Source: an uncultured Chryseobacterium sp. (GTDB lineage: Bacteria; Bacteroidota; Bacteroidia; Flavobacteriales; Weeksellaceae). Taken from it: a stretch of DNA of 64,000 nucleotides. The DNA is taken from the NCBI GenBank assembly GCA_913778275.1, contig CAJYWN010000011.1:1-64000 (forward strand). The letters run 5' to 3'. Both the position numbers and the translations under genes were made by a program. The notes beneath the pieces were generated by a model. That model did no database searches, was not told where the DNA came from, and saw only the letters and a program-made list of their open reading frames with translations. Positions 1 through 7,096 of the stretch are shown here, piece by piece. Within the stretch, counting starts at the first letter, position 1; each line of letters begins with the position of its first letter.

Positions 1-45
1 TTGCCAAGGTTGGGGTCGCGGGTTCGAATCCCGTTTTTCGCTCCA
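1..45 (+). tRNA. tRNA-Gly (anticodon GCC), 3' part only
   Basis: The window opens inside a tRNA at about position 32 of the molecule. The anticodon loop TTGCCAA (1-7) contains GCC at 3-5. The T stem-loop is at 18-34 with loop TTCGAAT, the acceptor 3' strand is 35-41, the discriminator is T42, and an encoded CCA is at 43-45. The 5' half lies outside the window, so the identity rests on the anticodon and on the close match to the usual bacterial glycine tRNA 3' half. Confidence 0.9.
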
Positions 46-50
46 CGCCT

Positions 51-134
51 GCCCTGGTGGTGGAACTGGTAGACACGCAGGACTTAAAATCCTGTGCCTC
101 TTTTGGCGTGCGGGTTCAAGTCCCGCCTGGGGTA
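51..134 (+). tRNA. tRNA-Leu (anticodon TAA)
   Basis: A complete 84-nt class II tRNA. The acceptor 5' strand (51-57) pairs with 127-133 using G-U wobbles. The anticodon stem encloses the loop CTTAAAA, giving anticodon TAA. A variable arm follows, and the T stem-loop has loop TTCAAGT. CCA is not encoded after the discriminator A134. It lies 5 nt after tRNA-Gly, so the two are probably cotranscribed. Confidence 0.95.
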
Positions 135-155
135 CTAGCTGAAAAATCAGCATAC

Positions 156-183
156 AGCTCTCTTTTTTAAGAGGGCTTTTTTT
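156..183 (+). terminator. Rho-independent terminator of the tRNA operon
   Basis: A 9-bp stem (156-164 with 169-177, one G-U pair) around a TTTT loop is followed by a T run to 183. It directly follows the tRNAs and is oriented to end their transcript. Confidence 0.85.
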
Positions 184-257
184 ATGTCTGAAAGCGAAGG
201 GTTATTTTACTTGATATTTATAAGCCTCATTTGATATTCAATTATTTCCTAGTCAAA

Positions 258-2870
258 TTAAAAACTATAATTCATTTTTAACATTGCTGTAAAAGGGAAG
301 ACACGGTATTGTGTTATCATAAAAACCTGGTTATTAAAACGAGTGTTATAAAAGTACTTTTGATTGAAAATATTTTTAAACATTAAATCAAAAGAATAGC
401 TTTTGTCGGGCTTTATAAATGAAAGGTTAAGGTTGGCAATGGTATAATTTTTATCATCGCTATAATCAAAAAAATGTTTGTATTCAACAACAGGATTAAT
501 GAAAAAATAATTGAAGACCTTCAATTTAGTATCAAAATTAAGATTGAAAGTTCTGAAAATATTAGCATCTCCATTAGCCTGGATACTTTTTCTATTATCA
601 TAGTGTGTTTCTAATGTGAAATTCGGGTGTTCTTTAAAAAGGCTGTTAATTTTAAAAAAAATATTTAGATTACTATTTTTATTATTTTGCACAATTTCAT
701 TATTGATAGATTTTAGTGTATTGTTAGAAAAATCTGCACCCAATTTAAAATTTACCCTTTTAATTTGTTTTTCTATACTTGCATAAATTTTATACATTTC
801 AGACAAATTATTCAATACAATCGGATACATCTGATAAATATTTAAAGTCTGAATATTAGTCATCGTAAATCCCTTTATCTGCTTAGAATAGTTCATGGAA
901 AGTGAATAATTCAGTTTGTAAAATTCAATCCTTCTATACAGCAATACATAAGCATTTTGAAATAATGTATTTTCTAAATGAGGGTTCCCTTTAAAAAGGA
1001 TATTATAATCTCTCAGAAGAAAGCTTTCAAAATAATTTTCTGCCGTAGGAATAGAAGTATTTAAAGAATAGCTGCCTTTAATGAAATACGATGGTTTTAT
1101 CATCCAGTCTATGTCCAGTCTTGGAAGGATGTAATTTTTTGAATTTTTATGAAGTTGCGATTGCTGGTTTTCTTTATATATATTTTCATAGGTTAGTTTA
1201 GTTTTAATGGTAATTTTATTGATAAGTCGTTGATATTCCAAAGCAACAGAATTGTCAGAGAAAAAGTATCCCAAATCTCCGGAAGAAGTATTTATATTTT
1301 CCTGATCTTTATTCTGAATAAGAGCAAATCTATTATTTCCTGTAGTAGAATTACTTTTCGTATTAAATTTAAGAATATCCAGAGATGATATCTTATATTG
1401 GAATTTATAATCAAAATTAAAATCTAATTTCTTAAAATCCTGGTTTTGGAAAAAAAGATAGCCATTATTGCTGTTCTGTGCAATACCGGTTGGAAAAACA
1501 TTGTCTGGAGAAAGGAAATTTTGATTACCCTCATTATCTTCAATATTTACTTTTAATAGTAATGTTGAAAGTTGCTTCGGATTGTGACGATATACTTTTT
1601 CGTAGTTTATAGAAAGGTTTTTATAATCCGATTCATTCTGCTTATTAACGGTACGATTCAGGTTGAAAAAACTGAAATTATTTTGGTTATTTGTAGTACT
1701 GTTATTGTATTTGAAGAAAATAGTAAATCTGTCTTCCGAATTGGCTTCAATTTTATTGAGTTTTATCTGTGAAATCAAATGATTATTATATTCACGAATA
1801 TTATTTTCTGAATTTTCTTCAAAAAGAAGACTTCCATTCTGATAGTATCTTCTTAACATCCCACTTTCTTTATCCAATTCATTATACTTTCCAATTAAAA
1901 AAGCTTTTACACCCCATTTTTTAATATTTCTGGAATGATCTATTAAAAAGCTATGGTCATTGGATGTAAACACATTTGGGTTGCTGAAAATATCAAAATT
2001 TTTAAAAAAGTCACCTTGAAAAAGCTTTTCGGCATCTTCAAAAAGCAGTCCGATATCCATTGTTTTCATTAATAGCTCTTGTGAGCTTATAGCTTCTTCA
2101 TTGGTATTGTTGGAATCGAAAAGACCGGATAATGCTCCTTTTTTTACTATTTTCACCAAATTTGCATGAGCAGAATAATAGTTCTCATTTCCTTTTCCTC
2201 CGGATATTTCACCAAAAACCCTTCCTTCATATTCCTTTTTCAATTTCAGATTGATGATATTGCGGTTGTTTGTTTCCCCGAAACCCTTCAATAATTTAGA
2301 TTCGGAAAAATTACCGATTACTTCTAATTTTTCAAATGCTTCGGCGGGAAGATTTTCCAGGCTGGCTTTTTGATTTCCGGCAAAAATATCTTGGTTATTT
2401 ACCGTTATTTTCTCGATTTTTTGGCCATTTACTTTTATCCCTTCTTTGGTAACTTCTACTCCTGGCAGTTTTTTTATAAGTTCTCCAACTTTTCTTTCTG
2501 TTTTATCAGAAAACTGATTTAAATTATAGACCGTAGTGTCCTTTTTGTAAGTAATATTTTTTTCTATTGTGACTTCCTGGATTTCCTGAACTTTTTCCAG
2601 TACTATTTTTAGTGTATCCGGTGAAGCTATAAAGCTTTTTGAAGAATATCCTTTTTTGTAGACTCGAAAACTATCCTTTTTATCAGCTTGAAAATTGAAA
2701 AAGCCTTTAACATTGGTTGATGCAACAGTTTGGTCCTGCAAATTTTTTATTTCAGTTTTTTCTATGGCCAAATTATTTTCATCAAATATATATCCAGAAA
2801 CAGAAACTCTATTTTGTGCACACAACAGACTGAAAGACAGTATGAAAATTAAAATTAATGTAGTCCTCAC
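258..2870 (-). CDS. Outer-membrane beta-barrel protein with N-terminal CarboxypepD_reg-like domain
   Basis: An 870-aa exported protein with a signal peptide (residues 1-18, ending CAQ). A carboxypeptidase-regulatory-like beta-sandwich (about 20-95) is followed by a plug-like section containing a KKLPGVEV motif, then a long aromatic-rich C-terminal barrel ending in Phe. This is the layout of TonB-receptor-like barrels common in Flavobacteriia, and it resembles the protein at 18898-21615. The start is GTG at 2870, abutting the TAA stop of the upstream GLPGLI gene, so translational coupling is likely. Barrels next to GLPGLI genes are a common Bacteroidota pairing; the substrate is unknown. Confidence 0.85.
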   Translation of the reverse strand: MRTTLILIFILSFSLLCAQNRVSVSGYIFDENNLAIEKTEIKNLQDQTVASTNVKGFFNFQADKKDSFRVYKKGYSSKSFIASPDTLKIVLEKVQEIQEVTIEKNITYKKDTTVYNLNQFSDKTERKVGELIKKLPGVEVTKEGIKVNGQKIEKITVNNQDIFAGNQKASLENLPAEAFEKLEVIGNFSESKLLKGFGETNNRNIINLKLKKEYEGRVFGEISGGKGNENYYSAHANLVKIVKKGALSGLFDSNNTNEEAISSQELLMKTMDIGLLFEDAEKLFQGDFFKNFDIFSNPNVFTSNDHSFLIDHSRNIKKWGVKAFLIGKYNELDKESGMLRRYYQNGSLLFEENSENNIREYNNHLISQIKLNKIEANSEDRFTIFFKYNNSTTNNQNNFSFFNLNRTVNKQNESDYKNLSINYEKVYRHNPKQLSTLLLKVNIEDNEGNQNFLSPDNVFPTGIAQNSNNGYLFFQNQDFKKLDFNFDYKFQYKISSLDILKFNTKSNSTTGNNRFALIQNKDQENINTSSGDLGYFFSDNSVALEYQRLINKITIKTKLTYENIYKENQQSQLHKNSKNYILPRLDIDWMIKPSYFIKGSYSLNTSIPTAENYFESFLLRDYNILFKGNPHLENTLFQNAYVLLYRRIEFYKLNYSLSMNYSKQIKGFTMTNIQTLNIYQMYPIVLNNLSEMYKIYASIEKQIKRVNFKLGADFSNNTLKSINNEIVQNNKNSNLNIFFKINSLFKEHPNFTLETHYDNRKSIQANGDANIFRTFNLNFDTKLKVFNYFFINPVVEYKHFFDYSDDKNYTIANLNLSFIKPDKSYSFDLMFKNIFNQKYFYNTRFNNQVFMITQYRVFPFTAMLKMNYSF

Positions 2871-3593
2871 TTATTCTTTTTCTGATTCTTTTACCATTTT
2901 ATTATATTCTTCCATCGTAACCACTCTGCCTTTTTTAGGAATCTTTATTTTAGGTTCGGAGTCTAATTTTTTAATTTCTATGGCAGTATAATGTGCTTCA
3001 CCTTGAATCAGTTCTAATATAAGCCCATCTAAACCACCATATTCTATGGGACCGGCAGGAGTTTTTATTTCAGGAGTGTACCATGCAAACGTGTTGGGAT
3101 TCAAAGTAGAAACCGCTTTAATACATTCTTTGCCCAGGATATTCTTTTTTTCGGAAGTAATTTCCCAATTTTTTTCTACCTTGTCTTTAATGGTAAAGTC
3201 TAAACCTTTGTATGTGGTAGTTCTGAGTAGATTACTGTTTTGCAAATCTTGATAATAAATGCCTTTTTCCGAAATAGCATGAGATAAAATTGTATTTAAA
3301 TTTATATCTCCTAATTCTTTTTTTGCTTCAAACTTTGATATACTATTACTAATGGTTAAATTCAAATAAACTTTATTTGTTGTTAAGGCATTCAAAAATT
3401 TCTCAGTCATGGCTTTTATTTTATTTGAATTTTCTTGCCCATATAGTTTGTATATAGAATCCATTTTAGATTTTGTCTTTTCATTATCCTTAAAATCCAA
3501 GTTCTGCAAATTCATTTCATAAATTATTTCATAATTTTGGGAATAAAAATTTATAGAAGATAAAAAAAGAAGTAATAGAATTAGATTTTTCAT
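2871..3593 (-). CDS. GLPGLI family protein
   Basis: A 240-aa secreted protein with a signal peptide (about 1-18). The family-defining motif appears as GGLDGLI at about 186-192, where Pro is replaced by Asp, followed by the typical LEL. The preceding W-Y-x-P-E-I segment and central Trp-containing strand also fit the family. GLPGLI proteins are restricted to Bacteroidota, are exported, and have no established function. The gene directly precedes the barrel gene with no gap, so the two should act together at the envelope. A second member lies at 5488-6321. Confidence 0.85.
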   Translation of the reverse strand: MKNLILLLLFLSSINFYSQNYEIIYEMNLQNLDFKDNEKTKSKMDSIYKLYGQENSNKIKAMTEKFLNALTTNKVYLNLTISNSISKFEAKKELGDINLNTILSHAISEKGIYYQDLQNSNLLRTTTYKGLDFTIKDKVEKNWEITSEKKNILGKECIKAVSTLNPNTFAWYTPEIKTPAGPIEYGGLDGLILELIQGEAHYTAIEIKKLDSEPKIKIPKKGRVVTMEEYNKMVKESEKE

Positions 3594-3614
3594 TTTTTGT
3601 ATTTTTTATTTAAA

Positions 3615-3690
3615 AGCCTGCCTAATTTGCAAAATTTTTTATTTATAACCTAATTTTTTATTAATAATATTTTCAAATCGTGAGCAGGCT
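3615..3690 (-). terminator. Possible long-loop inverted repeat after the 3710 gene
   Basis: AGCCTGC at 3615-3621 is inverted at 3684-3690, with a loop of about 60 nt. On the minus strand a TTTT tract follows. It may be a weak terminator between the small secreted protein genes and the GLPGLI gene. Confidence 0.3.
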
Positions 3691-3709
3691 ATAGAATATG
3701 TTATTTTAT

Positions 3710-4075
3710 TTACGGTTTCGTCAATATTTCATAAATAACAACAGCAATTTGTCCTATAAGATGAGAGATTTTTGGATCTAATCCAGAAGCTGTCAGCGCA
3801 TCTTCAATACCTAAACCAAAGCCACTACAGTCAAAATCAAAATACGCTTTTATACTTTGCAATTGCTTAACAGTAATTTCTAAAACACCTTTTAATTGCT
3901 CCTGAGAAAGTATATTATTATTTAATTTTAAAATTTTCTCATTTTGCATTAGTGTATTTACTAATGTTGCATTTGTATTTACTGCTGTAGCAATTTTAGA
4001 ATTGCTTACAACAATTCCTTTAGCACTTGCAAAACCGGCAATTATAATAGCAACTCCTACGAATAGTTTTTTCAT
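3710..4075 (-). CDS. Small secreted protein, paralogue A
   Basis: 121 aa with a clear signal peptide (MKKLFVG..., cleavage near residue 19). Residues 1-70 match the protein of the neighbouring gene 4149-4517 closely. The C-terminal 50 residues diverge and carry a single Cys in a DCSGFG context, then a hydrophobic amphipathic segment. I do not recognise a family. A conserved export and N-terminal part joined to a variable tail suggests secreted effectors, bacteriocin-like proteins or immunity partners, but nothing proves this. It is the last of the minus-strand series running from 6792. Confidence 0.7.
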   Translation of the reverse strand: MKKLFVGVAIIIAGFASAKGIVVSNSKIATAVNTNATLVNTLMQNEKILKLNNNILSQEQLKGVLEITVKQLQSIKAYFDFDCSGFGLGIEDALTASGLDPKISHLIGQIAVVIYEILTKP

Positions 4076-4100
4076 TTTGAATTTTTATTTTTTTAGAAAT

Positions 4101-4136
4101 ATAGATAAAAACTGCCCTTTTCCACAAGGGCAGTTT
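4101..4136 (-). terminator. Terminator after paralogue B
   Basis: An 11-bp perfect stem (4109-4119 with 4126-4136) has a 6-nt loop. On the minus strand it is followed by a T-rich tract. It separates the two tandem paralogues, so 3710-4075 is either read through or has its own promoter. Confidence 0.75.
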
Positions 4137-4148
4137 AGTAATTGTCTT

Positions 4149-4517
4149 TTATGACTGCATAACTTCACAAATCACCGTTACAATCGCAACAACCAAATCC
4201 AAAGTTTGTTGGTCTGTGTTAGGAAATAACATTCCCACAACAGCTTTTACAATTTTTCCAACGGCTGCGCAATCTACACCAGCTGCCATTTGTGTACTGT
4301 TTACCTTTTTTACTGTATATTCTATAATTGTTTTTAACTGCTCCTGAGAAAGTTTATTGTTATTTAATTTTACAATTTTCTCATTTTGCATTAGTGTATT
4401 TACTAATGCTGCACCTGTATTTACTTCTGTAGCAATCTCAGAATTACTTACAGCAATACCTTTAGCACTTACTAAACCTGCTACTACAATAGCAGCTCCT
4501 ACGAATAGTTTTTTCAT
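4149..4517 (-). CDS. Small secreted protein, paralogue B
   Basis: 122 aa with a signal peptide (MKKLFVGAAIVVAGLVSAKG). Its first 70 residues are nearly those of paralogue A, including an ALVNTLMQNEKI segment and a LSQEQLK helix. The tail differs: DCAAVGK, then a hydrophobic stretch with a second Cys in VTVICEVMQ. The gene reads away from the duplicated regulatory region starting near 4540, just as 6331-6792 reads away from the second copy. The family is not recognised. Confidence 0.7.
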   Translation of the reverse strand: MKKLFVGAAIVVAGLVSAKGIAVSNSEIATEVNTGAALVNTLMQNEKIVKLNNNKLSQEQLKTIIEYTVKKVNSTQMAAGVDCAAVGKIVKAVVGMLFPNTDQQTLDLVVAIVTVICEVMQS

Positions 4518-4566
4518 TTTTGTTGATTTTTAAAATTAAAGATTTTGCTTGCCGTATAAGCCTCGA

Positions 4567-4818
4567 CATGGGTTTTTGCTGATCAGCGGTTTTGATTTAT
4601 ACTTTTGCAGTGCGCACTTACAAAAAAATAAACATTTGTGTTTTTGTTGAGACAAAGATGCAACGGTGCACTAATTTTTACAAACAAAGCATCTCGAAAT
4701 TGATAAATTCCGTCTATTCTATTTTGAAAATTGATAAATTAAGGAATGCAAATTAAAGATAATCAGATGTATAGGTGATTTGCTGATTTTTTTTTGTACC
4801 ACGAAACCAAAGATGAAA
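4567..4818 (+). repeat. Duplicated ~250-bp regulatory region, copy 1
   Basis: Nearly identical to 6843-7096. Shared elements are GCTGATCAGC (4578-4587), AGTGCGCACT (4609-4618) and two copies of AAATTGATAAATT (4697-4709 and 4728-4740) spaced 31 bp. Copy 1 has lost 5 bp just before GTACCAC, which removes the TA of the TAttTTTG element present in copy 2. Its plus-strand promoter is therefore probably dead, while the minus-strand output to 4149-4517 may persist. Confidence 0.9.
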
Positions 4819-4836
4819 TACATATTTATTTCTTAA
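4813..4836 (+). pseudogene. Relic start of a lost regulator copy
   Basis: ATG AAA at 4813 aligns with the regulator start at 7091 in the other repeat copy, but the frame stops after seven codons and no homology continues. It is best read as the deletion scar of a duplicated regulator gene. Confidence 0.45.
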
Positions 4837-4960
4837 AAATTATAAACCGCTCTTAATAAATCGGTTAGTGGATATTAACGATTTATCGTCATTAAAGTTT
4901 CTTCTAAATCTTAAGTTTAGCTCTTTAATAGGTGTTTTTACTTGAAAGTAACTTATAAGT

Positions 4961-4984
4961 ATAAACCGCTGCTAAGCGGTTTAT
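4961..4984. terminator. Hairpin downstream of the cysteine-rich gene
   Basis: ATAAACCGCT (4961-4970) and its perfect inverse (4975-4984) enclose GCTA. The plus-strand side is followed by TATTTTATT. It may have ended the lost plus-strand unit or may serve the convergent gene 4997-5482. Confidence 0.5.
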
Positions 4985-4996
4985 ATTTTATTACAA

Positions 4997-5482
4997 TTAT
5001 GCACACGAAACTTGACAGTCTGCGGAACATAAGAACACTCCTAAAGTTGTTTCTTTGCTGTAACAACCATTAGTTCTGTGACATTTTATAACACACTCTG
5101 CTGGTGTTTGTTCAAGTGAGTTGCTTAATTCTGATTGGCCTCCCAGTATTTTTTTTAAATTTTCAACCGTTAAAACATTTAAGGCTTTATCACCTTCAGT
5201 GGCATAATATGTGGCAATTGGTTTTTCATTTTTATCAAAAACGATTTTGAAATAAAAACCCTCTCCTAAAGAGTTCTCTTTATAAATTACATAATAAAAA
5301 GCAGCATTTTTATTAGCGCACTCATTGATTATATTAAACTTTTTATTTTCAGGTTGTTCATTTTTTTTGAAAGATCTGAAATATTCTTTATCATGAGGAT
5401 TGATATTTGGAATTACATTTGCCTTTGTAATTGTAAAAGCAAATAGTAAAAGAAAAAGCTGTATTAAGATTTTATTTTTCAT
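4997..5482 (-). CDS. Secreted protein with C-terminal six-cysteine module (copy 1)
   Basis: 161 aa from the ATG at 5482, which directly precedes a signal peptide (MKNKILIQLFLLLFAFTITKA). A TTG three codons upstream is the alternative start. The middle holds beta-prone sequence with no recognised family. The last 33 residues carry C-x3-C-x5-C-x11-C-x3-C-x3-C, with Tyr after the third Cys and a GVFLC segment. Exactly the same spacing ends the protein at 6331-6792. The gene lies just downstream of the GLPGLI gene 5488-6321, so GLPGLI and both cysteine proteins look like one operon. Disulfide-bonded secreted effector, bacteriocin-like domain and surface anchor are all open. Confidence 0.7.
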   Translation of the reverse strand: MKNKILIQLFLLLFAFTITKANVIPNINPHDKEYFRSFKKNEQPENKKFNIINECANKNAAFYYVIYKENSLGEGFYFKIVFDKNEKPIATYYATEGDKALNVLTVENLKKILGGQSELSNSLEQTPAECVIKCHRTNGCYSKETTLGVFLCSADCQVSCA

Positions 5483-5487
5483 GAATT

Positions 5488-6321
5488 TCAATTTTGTAGT
5501 TCAATTTTATTTTCTTTATTATAACTGTCTATCATCTTTTTTTGAGTTTCATTAAATAATTTTTTTAAATCGACAGTATTTCCATTAGCATCTTTTTTTT
5601 CATAGATTTGAGTAGAATTCATCAACTCAAACATTCTTTGTAAAGGGGCTTGAGCGTGACTTTCCCGCATTTTCAAAAATTTAGGTCTTGTTGTTTCCAC
5701 ATATTTTCTTTTTGCAATTCTATCATCTATTGATATTTTCTTTTGTTTAGAAATACCCACTGCTAAAAAATGATGATCCATTTTTTCGTCAAACATTTCA
5801 AGAATTAGCCCGGGTAATCCAAAAAATTTATAGGGTCCTTCCTGAATTGGAATGTCTTTAGTGAAATATGCTTTATAGTTTCTACCAGCATATTTTGTTG
5901 TACCTAAATATACAGTATATCCCATTATTGCTTTTTTCTCCTTAGTTATATCCCATTTGAAATTTGGTTTTTCTACATATTTAAATTCACTTTCATCAAA
6001 TTCATCAGAATAATATGTAACTTCTTTTTTTGCTATCTTTTTCTGAATATAGCAACCAAGAAAGTCACTGGGCAAGCGCTTAAAATTAATTTTTTTTCCA
6101 AGCTTTTCATCAGAAGCAATTAAAGAATCTGCTAGATATGGAGCCTCGCTAAAGAATAAAGAGCTTTCTTTATTGATATTTAAAAATGTATTTTGTTTGA
6201 TAATCTTGGTACTGTCTTTTGCTATATGTTTTGAATATTCATATTGCACTACGAAAGATTGCGATTTTAGTATACAAAAATTACTTAAAAATATTAAAAG
6301 GATAATAAGATATTTTTTCAT
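5488..6321 (-). CDS. GLPGLI family protein (canonical motif)
   Basis: A 277-aa secreted protein with a signal peptide (about 1-20). The exact GLPGLI motif is at 168-173, followed by LEMFD. A conserved W-D-I-T and an I-M-G-Y-x-V strand precede it, as in the family. The C-terminal region is Lys-rich. Function is unknown; members are exported and often occur with TonB-linked barrels. Here it is flanked by the two six-cysteine secreted proteins (9 nt after one and about 5 nt before the other), which suggests a shared job such as export, folding or protection of those peptides. That role is inference. Confidence 0.9.
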   Translation of the reverse strand: MKKYLIILLIFLSNFCILKSQSFVVQYEYSKHIAKDSTKIIKQNTFLNINKESSLFFSEAPYLADSLIASDEKLGKKINFKRLPSDFLGCYIQKKIAKKEVTYYSDEFDESEFKYVEKPNFKWDITKEKKAIMGYTVYLGTTKYAGRNYKAYFTKDIPIQEGPYKFFGLPGLILEMFDEKMDHHFLAVGISKQKKISIDDRIAKRKYVETTRPKFLKMRESHAQAPLQRMFELMNSTQIYEKKDANGNTVDLKKLFNETQKKMIDSYNKENKIELQN

Positions 6322-6330
6322 AATGGTTAT

Positions 6331-6792
6331 TTAGCTAGTGCATTCAATTATACAATCTGAAGCACATAATAATACTCCTGCGTTAGTAGGCTGATTATAA
6401 CAATCCCATTTTTTATTACAAGTAGATAAACAACTTCCTGTAGAAGAAACGGGACCTGTGCTAGTTGTTGTTCCTATACCTTTTATAGATTTAATACTTG
6501 AAATAAAAATTTTAATTTTTTCATTCAGTTTTTCTTTATTAGATAATAAACTATTATATAATTTATTATCGTTATCATTCATGATTTCCAAGTTGACTGA
6601 AGTGATCTTGCCTAAAAAATTTTCTCCAACACTTACTTTAATAGTATAAACTTTATTGTCAAAAGTTTTATTAATTAATCTGGTGTTAACTTTTACTTCT
6701 TTTAATTCAGTTTTATAAATTAAAATACTATTCGTACAATAGTGAAAGCTAAAAATAATAAGTGCTAAAAATAAAAGAATTTTCTTTTCCAT
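6331..6792 (-). CDS. Secreted protein with C-terminal six-cysteine module (copy 2)
   Basis: 153 aa, ATG at 6792. The hydrophobic N-terminus ends near SFHYC, so it may be a lipoprotein or a cleaved secreted protein. A Lys/Asn-rich middle leads into a Gly/Thr/Ser linker (about 105-118) and then C-x3-C-x5-C-x11-C-x3-C-x3-C, with CY and GVLLC. This matches copy 1 in every spacing, while the middle regions are unrelated. A variable body, flexible linker and conserved cysteine tail point to a modular exported peptide family. It is the first gene of the minus-strand unit and is divergent from the regulator at 7091. Confidence 0.7.
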   Translation of the reverse strand: MEKKILLFLALIIFSFHYCTNSILIYKTELKEVKVNTRLINKTFDNKVYTIKVSVGENFLGKITSVNLEIMNDNDNKLYNSLLSNKEKLNEKIKIFISSIKSIKGIGTTTSTGPVSSTGSCLSTCNKKWDCYNQPTNAGVLLCASDCIIECTS

Positions 6793-6842
6793 AATAAATT
6801 AGAGTTTTAGATTAATGATTTTATTTGCCTTACAATCCCCGG

Positions 6843-7096
6843 CATGGGTTTTTGCTGATCAGCAGTTTCATTTATACTTTGCAGTGCGCACTTACAAAAA
6901 ATAAACATTTGTGTTTTTGTTGAAGCAAAGATGCAACGGTGCACTAATTTTTACAAACAAAGTATCTCGAAATTGATAAATTCCGTCTATTCTATTTTGA
7001 AAATTGATAAATTAAGGAATGCAAATTAAAGATAATCAAATGTATAGGTGATTTGCTGATTTTTTTTATTTTTGTACCACAAAACCAAAGATGAAA
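6843..7096 (+). repeat. Duplicated ~250-bp regulatory region, copy 2 (active divergent promoter region)
   Basis: Second copy of the segment at 4567-4818. It contains GCTGATCAGC (6854-6863), AGTGCGCACT (6883-6892) and AAATTGATAAATT at 6970-6982 and 7001-7013 (31-bp spacing, about three helical turns). It lies between divergent genes 6331-6792 and 7091-8822. The motifs are plausible binding sites for the AraC-type regulator encoded immediately downstream. Confidence 0.9.
7067..7074 (+). promoter_or_regulatory. -7 promoter element of the regulator gene
   Basis: TATTTTTG is an exact match to the Bacteroidota TAnnTTTG element and lies 16 nt before the ATG at 7091. No good -33 TTTG is seen at the usual distance, which fits a promoter needing an activator. 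The element is missing from repeat copy 1. Confidence 0.6.

Larger units (their letters stand above)
4518..4996. other. Intergenic region: first copy of the duplicated regulatory segment plus relic
   Basis: About 480 bp without an intact gene. It contains the first repeat copy (4567-4818), a seven-codon remnant start (4813-4836) and a perfect 10-bp hairpin at 4961-4984 followed on the plus strand by a TA-rich tract. The arrangement suggests a regulator gene once followed the repeat and was lost. Confidence 0.6.

Noticed and set aside
4567..7096. CRISPR array or transposon interpretation of the repeats
   Set aside because: Only two long copies, no spacers, no terminal inverted repeats and no transposase.
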